Origin: Rhodobacter sp. SY28-1
Lineage (GTDB): Bacteria > Pseudomonadota > Alphaproteobacteria > Rhodobacterales > Rhodobacteraceae
Length of the DNA stretch: 64,000 bases
Assembly (NCBI RefSeq): GCF_005222785.1
Contig: NZ_STGH01000004.1
Location: forward strand, 124,001 to 188,000
Direction: 5' to 3'
Positions 8,248 through 16,196 of this stretch are shown here, one piece after another; within the stretch, counting starts at the first letter, position 1, and every line of letters begins with the position of its first letter. The notes below the pieces were generated by a model. It did not search any database. It was not told the origin of the DNA and worked only from the letters and a program-made list of their open reading frames with translations. Made by a program: the position numbers and the translations under genes.

Positions 8248-9003
8248 ATGATCCGCGATCTCGGCCCCTATGTCCCCAAGCGATCCTACAAGCTGAACCC
8301 GCCGATCCTGGCGATGCTGCTGAACGCCGTCCATGACCGGCACGAGGGCCGCGTCTTCGTGCTGCAAGTGGGGGCGGGCAACGGCGAAACCGGCCTGCCG
8401 CTGTTGTCGCGCTTCCGCGATGACGGCTGGTCGGGCCTGCTGATTGAGCCCCTGCCGCAGAACTTTGCCCAGCTGGAAGCCCTGTATCACGACAGCGACC
8501 GGGTTGCGATCCTGAACCTGGGCATTTCCGATGTCTCGGCAAATCTGCAGATCCATTCCCTTACCCCCGAGGCCGAGGCCCGCAACCGCCGCGGTCCCCG
8601 GGGGCGGGCCTCGCTGCACCGCGACCGCATCGCCCGTCCCGGTGTTGCGGACGAAGATGTGCAAGAGGCGGAGGTTCCCGTCCTGCGCATGGACATCGTC
8701 CTGGAAGAGCTGGGCATCGACACGGTCCAGCTTCTGGTCATTAATGCGGGCGGGCATGAGGAACAGGTGCTTGCAGGCTGCGATCTTGCTGCGCTCGACC
8801 CCTCGCTGATCTTCCTGCACACCGCGCCCGACAGCCCGGCCGAGGCCAACCTGATCGCCACCCTGACCGCTGCGGGCTTCATTCCCTTTCTTGTCGCAGG
8901 CTGGCTCGTCGGCCTCGCCCCCGGTCGCCTTGCCGTGCCGCTGGAAGAGCTTCTGACCTTCTTCAACAGGGGCATCGGCGCCCGGCAGGAAGACGAAGAA
9001 TGA
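8248..9003 (+). CDS. FkbM-like SAM-dependent methyltransferase
   Basis: Protein of 251 aa with a Rossmann-like methyltransferase fold: VLQVGAGNGETGLPLL near residues 35-50 (motif I, glycine-rich), GLLIEPLPQNFAQLE (motif II acidic residue), and VLRMDIVLEELGIDTVQLLVINAGGHE, shown in part here as LRMDIVLEEL and LLVINAGGHE, the typical FkbM pattern LDxxLxxxG...LKIDxEGxE. In the last motif Asp/Glu are replaced by Asn/His, which is unusual. The ATG at 8248 follows CAGGGGAC. Its position inside a sarcosine oxidase operon has no obvious metabolic reason. The substrate is unknown. Confidence 0.72.
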   Translation: MIRDLGPYVPKRSYKLNPPILAMLLNAVHDRHEGRVFVLQVGAGNGETGLPLLSRFRDDGWSGLLIEPLPQNFAQLEALYHDSDRVAILNLGISDVSANLQIHSLTPEAEARNRRGPRGRASLHRDRIARPGVADEDVQEAEVPVLRMDIVLEELGIDTVQLLVINAGGHEEQVLAGCDLAALDPSLIFLHTAPDSPAEANLIATLTAAGFIPFLVAGWLVGLAPGRLAVPLEELLTFFNRGIGARQEDEE

Positions 9004-9037
9004 CACGCACCTCCCTTCAGTTTCCGGAACCCTCGCA

Positions 9038-9373
9038 ATGCTGATCCTCGAATGCCCCTACTGCGGCGTGAAGGCCGAAGAGACCGAGCTGAGCCCCGGC
9101 TACGAGGCGCATCTGAAGCGCTTCGGCCCTGGCTCCAGTCCCGAGGAGTTCGAGGCCTACATGTTCGCCCGCAAGAACCCCAAGGGCGTGCATTTCGAAC
9201 GCTGGCGGCACACCTACGGCTGCGGCAAGTGGTTCCTGGCCGCCCGCTGCACCGCCACCTTGGAGGTGTTCGGAACCTATCCTGCGCAGGTCTCCGAACC
9301 CCCCGCCGACATCATCGCGAAGATCCAGGCCCGCCGCCCCGGCTGGACGCCTGACGGAAAGGCCCCGAAATGA
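9038..9373 (+). CDS. soxD: sarcosine oxidase delta subunit
   Basis: Small zinc-binding subunit of heterotetrameric sarcosine oxidase, 111 aa. ECPYCG at residues 5-10 gives the first two zinc-ligand cysteines; HTYGCGKWFLAARC near residues 58-72 supplies the family's distal ligands. FARKNPKGVHFERWRH is the conserved core of SoxD. The last codons overlap the soxA ATG by 4 nt (ATGA). Confidence 0.95.
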   Translation: MLILECPYCGVKAEETELSPGYEAHLKRFGPGSSPEEFEAYMFARKNPKGVHFERWRHTYGCGKWFLAARCTATLEVFGTYPAQVSEPPADIIAKIQARRPGWTPDGKAPK

Positions 9374-12288
9374 GCACGCGTCTTGCCAAGGGCGGTCGGT
9401 TGGTCAACCGCTCCGCGCCGGTCGAATTTTCCTTCAACGGCAAGCGCTTCCGCGGCTATCAGGGCGACACGCTCGCCGCGGGACTCTTGGCCAACGACCA
9501 GGTTCTTGTGGGCCGCAGCTTCAAGTACCACCGCCCCCGCGGCATCGTCGCCTCGGGACCGGAGGAGCCGAACGCGCTTGTGAACCTCGGCTCCGGCGCC
9601 CGGCTGGAACCGAACCAGCGCACCACCACGACCGAGCTTTTCGATGGCCTTGAGGCGACGTCTCAGAACCACTGGCCCTCGCTCGACTTCGACGTGGGCG
9701 TGGTGAACAACTACGCGGCCCGCTTCATGCCTGCGGGCTTCTATTACAAGACCTTCATCCACCCGCGTCCGGCTTGGAAGCACCTCTTTGAACCCTTCAT
9801 CCGCCGCGCCGCGGGCCTTGGGAAGGCGCCGACCACCGGCGACGCCGACCGCTACGAACAGGCCTATGCCTTCTGCGACGTACTGGTGATCGGGGCAGGG
9901 GTGGCAGGCCTCAAGGCCGCGAAAGCCGCCGCCGACAAGGGCCAGCGCGTCATCCTGCTGGAACAGACCCCGGTCCTCGGCGGTCGCGCTCCGGTGGACG
10001 ACACCGAGGTTGATGGCAAGCCGGTCGACACCTGGCTTTCCGCCATGGAATCCGACCTCGCCGCCCGCGACAATGTCACGATCCGCACTCGTACCTGCGG
10101 CTTCGGCGTCTATGACCACGGCTATGTTCTGGCCGACGAACGCGTCGCCGACCACTCCCCCGGCGATGGCCGCCCGAAACACCGCCTCTGGCGCATCCGG
10201 GCGGGCAAGATCGTCTCGGCCACGGGGGCCATCGAACGCCCGCTCAGCTTTGCCGGAAACGACATCCCCGGCGTGATGCTGGCCTCGGCCGTTCGCGACT
10301 ACGTCGTGAACTACGCCGTCTCGCCCGGTGATCGCACGGTCATCGTCACCAACAACGACTCTGCCTACCAGACCGCCCTTGCGCTGAAAGCCGCAGGCCT
10401 CGACGTCCCCGCGATCCTCGACGCCCGCGACAGTGCGACTGGCGCTCTGCCCGAGGCCGCTCGCTCCGCAGGCATCCGCGTGCTCACCGGCAAGGCCATC
10501 GCGAAGGTCAAAGGGTCCAAGCGCGTCACCGGCGTCGCCATCTGTGCGCAGGCCGGGGAAGGGGCGGTCCAGGAAGAAATCGCCTGCGAGGCCGTCGCCA
10601 TGTCCGGCGGCTGGTCGCCCGTCGTCCACCTGTGGAGCCATTGCGGCGGAAAGCTTCGCTGGGACGAGACCTTGTCCGCCTTCATCCCCGACCCCAAGCG
10701 CCCGCCCTTGAACCACGACGGCTCCGCGATGGTCGAAGTCGTGGGCAGCGCAGCCGGGGACCTCGACCTGTCCGGCACACCTGTCGCGATCCCCCCCGTC
10801 TGGGTCATGCCGCAAGGCGCGCCGATCCAGCTGCGGTCGAAAATGTGGCTCGACTACCAGAACGACGTGAAGGTTTCCGACGTCCAGCTCGCCTCCCGCG
10901 AGGGCTATGTCTCGGTCGAACACACCAAGCGCTACACGACGCTGGGCATGGCGACCGATCAGGGGAAGCTGAGCAACATCAACGGACTCGCCGTTCTTGC
11001 TGAGAGTTTGGGTCAAGAGATCCCGCAGGTCGGTACCACCACGTTCCGCCCGCCCTACACGCCCGTCACTATCGGCGCGCTGGCAGGCGAATCGCGGGGC
11101 GACATCTTCCAGCCCCTGCGCCGCACGCCCATGCACGAACAGCACGAAGCGGCGGGCGCATATTTCGAACCCGTCGGCCTCTGGCGCCGCCCCTACTGCT
11201 TCCCGCGCGCGGGCGAGACGCACGAACAGGCCGTCCACCGCGAGGTCCTGAACACCCGCCAGAACCTTGGCCTCCTCGACGCCTCCACCCTCGGCAAGAT
11301 CATCGTCAAGGGGCCGGACGCGGGCCGATTCCTCGACATGCTCTACACCGGCGTCATGTCCACGCTGCCCATCGGCAAGTGCCGCTACGGGCTGATGTGC
11401 AACGAACAGGGCTTCCTCTCGGATGACGGCGTCGTCGCCCGCATCGACGAGGACACCTGGCTTTGCCACACAACCTCGGGCGGGGCCGACCGCATCCACG
11501 CCTGGATGGAAGACTGGCTGCAGTGCGAATGGTGGGACTGGAAGGTCTACACCGCCAACGTGACCGAACAATACGCGCAAGTGGCAGTCGTCGGCCCGAA
11601 CGCGAGGAAGCTTCTGCAAGTCCTTGGTGGCATGGACGTTTCCAAGGAAGCTCTGCCCTTCATGCAATGGGCGGACGGCATACTTGCGGGCTTCCCGGTC
11701 CGGGTCTACCGGATCAGCTTCTCGGGCGAACTCTCCTACGAAATCGCCGTCCCCGCCAGCCACGGCGCGGCCTTCTGGAAAGCCTGCACCGAGGCCGGAA
11801 AGGCCCTTGGCGCGATGCCCTACGGCACGGAATGTCTGCACATCATGCGGGCCGAAAAGGGCTTCATCATGATCGGGGACGAAACCGACGGGACCGTCAT
11901 CCCGCAGGACCTTGGGCTGGACTGGGCGATCTCGAAGAAGAAAGCCGACTTCCTTGGCAAACGGGGGCAGGAACGTACTTACCTTGCCAGCCCGGACCGC
12001 TGGAAGCTTGTCGGCTTCGACACTTTGGATGGGTCAGTCATCCCGGACGGCAGCTATATCATCGCCGATGGCACGAACGCCAATGGTCAGCGCAACACGC
12101 AAGGTCGCGTCACCTCCACCTACTACTCGCCGACCCTGAAACGCGGCATCGCGATGGGGCTTCTGAAGCACGGGCCGTCGCGCATGGGCGAGGTGGTGGA
12201 GTTCAACACCGTCGCAGGCGGCACGGTAAAGGCGCGGGTCCGCGACACCGTCTTCTTCGACAAGGATGGAGAGAAGCAGAATGTCTGA
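9370..12288 (+). CDS. soxA: sarcosine oxidase alpha subunit
   Basis: Large subunit of 972 aa, full length for the family. An N-terminal 2Fe-2S ferredoxin-like domain without the cluster cysteines has GKRFRGYQGDTLAAGLLAN and KYHRPRG. A nucleotide-binding domain (VLVIGAGVAGLKAAKAA, about residues 175-190) follows. The C-terminal third is an aminomethyltransferase (GcvT-type) domain that binds tetrahydrofolate, with FSGELSYEIAVPA and the ERAEKGF-like block MRAEKGFIMIGDETDG. This domain turns the methyl group released from sarcosine into 5,10-methylene-THF. Coupled to soxD by overlap and to soxG by an 8-nt overlap. Confidence 0.96.
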   Translation: MSTRLAKGGRLVNRSAPVEFSFNGKRFRGYQGDTLAAGLLANDQVLVGRSFKYHRPRGIVASGPEEPNALVNLGSGARLEPNQRTTTTELFDGLEATSQNHWPSLDFDVGVVNNYAARFMPAGFYYKTFIHPRPAWKHLFEPFIRRAAGLGKAPTTGDADRYEQAYAFCDVLVIGAGVAGLKAAKAAADKGQRVILLEQTPVLGGRAPVDDTEVDGKPVDTWLSAMESDLAARDNVTIRTRTCGFGVYDHGYVLADERVADHSPGDGRPKHRLWRIRAGKIVSATGAIERPLSFAGNDIPGVMLASAVRDYVVNYAVSPGDRTVIVTNNDSAYQTALALKAAGLDVPAILDARDSATGALPEAARSAGIRVLTGKAIAKVKGSKRVTGVAICAQAGEGAVQEEIACEAVAMSGGWSPVVHLWSHCGGKLRWDETLSAFIPDPKRPPLNHDGSAMVEVVGSAAGDLDLSGTPVAIPPVWVMPQGAPIQLRSKMWLDYQNDVKVSDVQLASREGYVSVEHTKRYTTLGMATDQGKLSNINGLAVLAESLGQEIPQVGTTTFRPPYTPVTIGALAGESRGDIFQPLRRTPMHEQHEAAGAYFEPVGLWRRPYCFPRAGETHEQAVHREVLNTRQNLGLLDASTLGKIIVKGPDAGRFLDMLYTGVMSTLPIGKCRYGLMCNEQGFLSDDGVVARIDEDTWLCHTTSGGADRIHAWMEDWLQCEWWDWKVYTANVTEQYAQVAVVGPNARKLLQVLGGMDVSKEALPFMQWADGILAGFPVRVYRISFSGELSYEIAVPASHGAAFWKACTEAGKALGAMPYGTECLHIMRAEKGFIMIGDETDGTVIPQDLGLDWAISKKKADFLGKRGQERTYLASPDRWKLVGFDTLDGSVIPDGSYIIADGTNANGQRNTQGRVTSTYYSPTLKRGIAMGLLKHGPSRMGEVVEFNTVAGGTVKARVRDTVFFDKDGEKQNV

Positions 12289-12838
12289 GCCAGTCAGCGC
12301 CCCCGTCAGCGCACTCAACGGCGCCAGCTTCCAGGGCTTTGCCACCATCCGCGAGATCGGCCCCCTCGGCATGATTACCCTGCGCGCCAAGGGCGTGAAG
12401 GCGCTGGACAAGGCCGTCAAGGCTGTCACCGGCACCAAGCTGCCCGTGCAACGCCGGATCGAGATCAAGGGAGATCGCGCCTGCGGGTGGATGAGCCCGG
12501 ACGAGTATCTGCTGATCCTGCCCTATCCCGAAGTTGCAGAGGCGCTTGCCAAACTCGCCAAGGCGCTGGCGGGCGAGCATCACCTGGCCGTCGACGTCTC
12601 CGACGCCCGTGCGATCTTCCGGATCGAGGGCGACAAGGCAGCCGATGTATTGCGCAAGCTCTCGCCGGTCGACTTCGAGCGTCTGGAACCCGGTGAACTC
12701 CGCCGCTCCCGCGCCGCCCAGGTCGCGGCGGCCCTGTGGGCTCAGGACGGCGGGTTCACGCTGGTCTGCTTCCGTTCGGTCGCGGGGTACGTGATGGGCC
12801 TTCTGACCCATTCTGCGCAGCCGGGAAGCGAGCTCTAG
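12281..12838 (+). CDS. soxG: sarcosine oxidase gamma subunit
   Basis: Smallest-but-one subunit, 185 aa, structurally related to the GcvT fold and needed for assembly of the tetramer. SFQGFATIREIGPLGMITLR is the typical SoxG opening; CGWMSPDEYLLILP and DVSDARAIFRIEG match its core, and the C-terminus has a FRSVAGYVMGLL helix. Translation starts at the ATG at 12281, inside the end of soxA. It closes the sarcosine oxidase operon; a weak CCCCG-TCA-CGGGG hairpin follows at about 12917-12930. Confidence 0.93.
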   Translation: MSEPVSAPVSALNGASFQGFATIREIGPLGMITLRAKGVKALDKAVKAVTGTKLPVQRRIEIKGDRACGWMSPDEYLLILPYPEVAEALAKLAKALAGEHHLAVDVSDARAIFRIEGDKAADVLRKLSPVDFERLEPGELRRSRAAQVAAALWAQDGGFTLVCFRSVAGYVMGLLTHSAQPGSEL

Positions 12839-12948
12839 GGCCGGACTGGCCAGTTCACGGAAGGCGGCGAGGTGAAAATCAGCAGACCAATGCCGGTCGT
12901 CTCGGGAACCCAAAGCCCCGTCACGGGGTTACTCCCTCCCGCTTGCAC

Positions 12949-12978
12949 TTGACCTTCCCGCGTCAAGACCTCTTATTC
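12949..12978 (+). promoter_or_regulatory. candidate sigma-70-type promoter of sodB
   Basis: TTGACC (12949-12954) and TTATTC (12973-12978) are 18 bp apart, ending 28 bp before the sodB start. The -35 matches well and the -10 is imperfect. The ribosome binding site AGGAGA follows at 12995-13000. Confidence 0.4.
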
Positions 12979-13006
12979 GTCGCAAGCATTCAATAGGAGA
13001 ACTCCC

Positions 13007-13609
13007 ATGGCCTTCACCCTTCCCGATCTCCCCTACGCCCACGATGCGCTTGCGTCCCTCGGCATGTCGAAGGAGACGCTGGAGTATCACCACGACCTGC
13101 ATCACAAGGCCTATGTCGACAACGGCAACAAGCTGATCGCCGGCACCGAGTGGGAGAACAAATCTCTCGAAGACATCATCCGCGGCACCTACCAGGCGGG
13201 CGCCGTGGCCCAGAACGGCATCTTCAACAACGCCTCCCAGCACTGGAACCACAACATGTTCTGGACCTGGATGGCCCCGGGAGAAGGCAAGAAGATCCCC
13301 GGCGCGCTGGAAAAGGCGCTTACCGACAGCTTCGGGTCCGTCCAGAAGTTCAAGGACGACTTCGCCGCCGCCGGTGCGGGTCAGTTCGGTTCGGGCTGGG
13401 CCTGGCTGGTGAAGGACAAGGATGGCGCGCTCAAGGTCACCAAGACCGAAAACGGCGTGAACCCCCTGTGCTTCGGCCAGACCGCACTTCTTGGCTGCGA
13501 CGTGTGGGAGCACAGCTACTACATCGACTTCCGCAACAAGCGTCCGGCCTACCTGACCAACTTCCTGGAAAAGCTGGTCAACTGGGAAGCTGTCGCCGCA
13601 GGCCTGTAA
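13007..13609 (+). CDS. sodB: iron-type superoxide dismutase
   Basis: Dismutates superoxide to O2 and H2O2 in the cytosol. 200 aa. Metal ligands by alignment with the E. coli enzyme are His28 (EYHHD), His82 (WNHNMFW), Asp165 and His169 (DVWEH). Gln78, four residues before His82, is the position that marks the iron type; the manganese-type Gln in the C-terminal domain is absent (ENGVNP). A strong Shine-Dalgarno and an intrinsic terminator show it is a single-gene unit. It follows the sarcosine oxidase operon, whose enzyme makes H2O2 rather than superoxide, so a functional link is not needed. Confidence 0.95.
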   Translation: MAFTLPDLPYAHDALASLGMSKETLEYHHDLHHKAYVDNGNKLIAGTEWENKSLEDIIRGTYQAGAVAQNGIFNNASQHWNHNMFWTWMAPGEGKKIPGALEKALTDSFGSVQKFKDDFAAAGAGQFGSGWAWLVKDKDGALKVTKTENGVNPLCFGQTALLGCDVWEHSYYIDFRNKRPAYLTNFLEKLVNWEAVAAGL

Positions 13610-13633
13610 GCCCCGGCCCTGCAAGGACATCCC

Positions 13634-13661
13634 GGCCCGCAGAGCGATCTGCGGGCCTTTT
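13634..13661 (+). terminator. intrinsic terminator of sodB
   Basis: GGCCCGCAGA-GCGA-TCTGCGGGCC is a perfect 10-bp stem with a 4-nt loop followed by TTTT, 25 nt after the sodB stop. It precedes the stop of the convergent LOG gene by 9 nt. Confidence 0.92.
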
Positions 13662-13669
13662 GCATTCTC

Positions 13670-14221
13670 TCAGGCGAAGGCCTGCGCCAGTGCCGTCTCC
13701 AGTGCCGCGACATCCGGGACGACCAGGAACTGCCGCCTCAACCCTGCGTCCGCGAAGCCTTCCGCGATCACATGGTCGATCAGGCCCACCAGCGGCTGCC
13801 AATAGCCCTCGACATCCACCAGCAGGATCGGTTTTGCATGCAACCCGATCTGCGCCCAGGTCAGCACTTCGAAGAATTCGTCCAGTGACCCCGCGCCGCC
13901 CGGCAGCACCACCACGGCGTCCGAGTTCATGAACATCACCTTCTTCCGCTCATGCATGTCCTCGGTGATCACCAGCCGCGCCCGGTCCCGCCCGGTCTTC
14001 TCGCGGCCCAGAAGGTGCGTGGGGATCACCCCCAGACTGTCCGCGCCCTCTGCCGCCGCCGCCTCGGCCACCGCCCCCATCAGGCCGACATCGCCCGCCC
14101 CGAACACCAGCCGCCAGCGATTGCGGGCCAGCATTGTGCCAGTGGCACGGGCGGCTGTGACATGGGCCGGGTTGCGGCCAGAACGCGAGCCGCAAAAGAC
14201 GCAGACGGAACGAAGGGGCAT
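13670..14221 (-). CDS. LOG family protein (TIGR00730 type)
   Basis: Rossmann-fold protein of 183 aa related to cytokinin riboside 5'-monophosphate phosphoribohydrolases; in bacteria it probably hydrolyses nucleoside monophosphates to base and ribose 5-phosphate. It opens with [26 protein letters not shown] stands where most members have a triple glycine. MHERKKVMF precedes [18 protein letters not shown], the catalytic PGGxGTxxE region with Ser replacing Thr. EGYWQPL and DHVIAEGF complete the signature. The ATG at 14221 is chosen because the 43 residues upstream do not match the family. Confidence 0.9.
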   Translation of the reverse strand: MPLRSVCVFCGSRSGRNPAHVTAARATGTMLARNRWRLVFGAGDVGLMGAVAEAAAAEGADSLGVIPTHLLGREKTGRDRARLVITEDMHERKKVMFMNSDAVVVLPGGAGSLDEFFEVLTWAQIGLHAKPILLVDVEGYWQPLVGLIDHVIAEGFADAGLRRQFLVVPDVAALETALAQAFA

Positions 14222-14316
14222 GTCGGGACCTGAAAAAGGTTGCTTTGCCCCGTCATATAGAGATTCCTGATGACAAGAAATGCAAAGCGGCGAGACCGCG
14301 CCGGGGGGAGACGGGG

Positions 14317-15771
14317 ATGTCGGCATTCGGGGCCTTGGACCGTGGCACACGGGTTGCCATCCTGCTGCTGGGCGGGGCCGCTGCGGCCGGGATCGGCTAT
14401 CTTGGCTGGCAGATGACCCGGCCTGCGCCGCAGGTCGAGGCCTCTGCCGAAGCGCCTAAGGACCCGACAGCCGAGACGACCACCCCGGCAGAGACTGCCA
14501 CCACGCCCGAAGCCGCGCCAGAAACCGAAACCGCAAGCGCCGCCGAACCGGCTGCAACCGAAGTGGCCGCCGCCGAGCCAGCGCCCGAGGCAGAACTTGC
14601 CTCCGAGCCTGATCCAGCCCCCCTCGCCCTCCCGGTCATCGACACCTGGCGCGTTGCCGCCGATGGCGAAGCCGTAGTCTCGGGTAGCGCCGCGCCCGGG
14701 GCCACCGTCGAGGTCATCGTCGATGAGGCGAAGGTCGCCAGCGGCGAGGCGACCGCTTCGGGCGAGTTTGCAATCCTTTTCTCGCTGCCTGCCAATCCGA
14801 ACCCCAGCCTGATGTGGCTTTCGATGACGGTGCCGGGTCAGGCCGCGGTGCCGTCCACCGAAATGGTTGCCCTGGGGCCGATCGAGGGGCCGAAGCCGGA
14901 GGTTGCAGCCGGGGAAGCGGCCAGCACGGACACGCAGGTTGCAGCCGTGGAAGAGCCCGCCGCGCCGCCCGCACTGCTATTGTCCGAAGAGGGTGCCGTC
15001 GTGCTGCAGGACCCGGCACCTGCAGAACCTGCGACGGACGCCGCTCTGAAGGTGTCGGTGATGATCGACACGATCTCCTACACGCCGGATGGCGACGTGC
15101 AGGTCGGTGGGCGCGGCACGGCGGGGACCACGCTGCGGATCTATGTCGACAATGCCGAAAAGCTGACCCTGCAGATATCCGATGCGGGCACCTGGCTCAC
15201 GACCCTGCCTGACACGCCGCCCGGCATCTACACCCTGCGCGCCGATCAGCTGGATGCCAAGGGCAAGGTGGTCTCGCGGTTCGAGACACCCTTCAAGCGC
15301 GAAACGCTGGAGGCTCTTGCCGCCGTGGCTGCCGGGAATGCAGCCGAGCCCGCGCCGGAAGCGACCGCCATGGCGACGGCCGAAGCCCCGGCCCAACCTC
15401 CCATAGCCGAAACTGCGGCCGACAACGCCGGGACCCCGGAACCGGCGGCTGCACCCGAGGTCGCCGCCGAACTTACGGCCGATGAAAGCGCGGCCCCGGC
15501 TGAAACCGCCGCTGTCGAAACTGCCACCGCTCCAGACGCACCCGCTGTCCCGCAGGCCGATGCGCCCGCCGCGACGCCCGCTGCCGCCCCGGCCCCGGTC
15601 ACTGTCACGGTCCAGCCGGGCTTTACCCTTTGGGGCATCGCGCAGGAGCGCTATGGCGACGGCGTCCTCTATGTTCAGGTGTTCGAGGCGAACCGCGACA
15701 AGATCAAGAACCCCGACCTGATCTATCCCGGTCAGGTGTTCTCGGTCCCCGAAAGCGCAACTTCGCCCTGA
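14317..15771 (+). CDS. membrane-anchored LysM domain protein with Ig-like repeats
   Basis: Protein of 484 aa. A hydrophobic segment near residues 13-30 ([19 protein letters not shown]) anchors it in the inner membrane. Ala/Pro/Glu/Thr-rich linkers separate two beta-rich units, each with a G-x-V-x-G...G-T/A-T-x-x-I/V-Y/I-V-D pattern (about 120-170 and 270-330). The last 50 residues form a LysM domain ([14 protein letters not shown] ... [14 protein letters not shown]), a peptidoglycan-binding fold. It probably spans from the inner membrane to the cell wall. ATG at 14317 after GGGGGAG. Its last 40 nt overlap the convergent ArsR gene. Confidence 0.88.
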   Translation: MSAFGALDRGTRVAILLLGGAAAAGIGYLGWQMTRPAPQVEASAEAPKDPTAETTTPAETATTPEAAPETETASAAEPAATEVAAAEPAPEAELASEPDPAPLALPVIDTWRVAADGEAVVSGSAAPGATVEVIVDEAKVASGEATASGEFAILFSLPANPNPSLMWLSMTVPGQAAVPSTEMVALGPIEGPKPEVAAGEAASTDTQVAAVEEPAAPPALLLSEEGAVVLQDPAPAEPATDAALKVSVMIDTISYTPDGDVQVGGRGTAGTTLRIYVDNAEKLTLQISDAGTWLTTLPDTPPGIYTLRADQLDAKGKVVSRFETPFKRETLEALAAVAAGNAAEPAPEATAMATAEAPAQPPIAETAADNAGTPEPAAAPEVAAELTADESAAPAETAAVETATAPDAPAVPQADAPAATPAAAPAPVTVTVQPGFTLWGIAQERYGDGVLYVQVFEANRDKIKNPDLIYPGQVFSVPESATSP

Positions 15772-16097
15772 AGCACGGCCATCCCGGGCCTGCAGGCCGC
15801 CCGGACCTCGGGGTGGTCGCAGCAGCAATGGTTCAGCACATAGGCGATGGTCGACCCGATTCCGGCCGCATCGACGCTGTAGAACACGTTCCGCGCCGCC
15901 TTTCGTGATCTGAGCAGCCCCGCCTGTTCCAGTGCGGACAGATGGAACGACAGCCGCGGCGCAGCGATGCCCAGCCTTTCGGCGATCTGGCCAGCGGCCA
16001 TGCCCTCATCGCCCTGCGGCGTCAGCAGGCGGATCAGGTCCAGCCGTGTCTCGTGCGCAAGGGCCGACAGGGCGGCGAGGGCTTTACTTCGGTCCAT
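15732..16097 (-). CDS. ArsR/SmtB family transcriptional regulator
   Basis: Winged-helix repressor of 121 aa. [41 protein letters not shown] (recognition helix region) and [14 protein letters not shown] give the fold. A C-terminal [12 protein letters not shown] cluster supplies candidate thiol ligands, as in the arsenic- or heavy-metal-sensing ArsR forms of alphaproteobacteria. It is divergent from an Atm1/HMT-type exporter 99 bp away, which it may regulate. A TTCAAC/GTTGAA dyad lies just before its start. Its 3' end overlaps the LysM gene tail-to-tail by 40 bp. Confidence 0.88.
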   Translation of the reverse strand: MDRSKALAALSALAHETRLDLIRLLTPQGDEGMAAGQIAERLGIAAPRLSFHLSALEQAGLLRSRKAARNVFYSVDAAGIGSTIAYVLNHCCCDHPEVRAACRPGMAVLQGEVALSGTENT

Positions 16098-16099
16098 GG

Positions 16100-16123
16100 T
16101 TCAACTATTCACGAAGCGTTGAA
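16100..16123. promoter_or_regulatory. candidate ArsR operator
   Basis: TTCAAC and GTTGAA form an inverted repeat with a 12-bp spacer, starting 3 bp upstream of the arsR start codon, in the spacer to the divergent ABC exporter. ArsR proteins bind such interrupted dyads, but binding here is inference. Confidence 0.4.
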
Positions 16124-16196
16124 ATGACAATAGCCGATCCCTGACCGCCGCGCAACGCCGATGGCAGGCCAAGGACAGCCCGCCCGAGAAAGTCCG

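Noticed and set aside
9277-11841. 854-aa open frame on the minus strand across soxA
   Set aside because: It lies entirely antisense to the well-supported soxA/soxD genes, has no family motif, and its composition reflects the third-position GC bias of the real genes.
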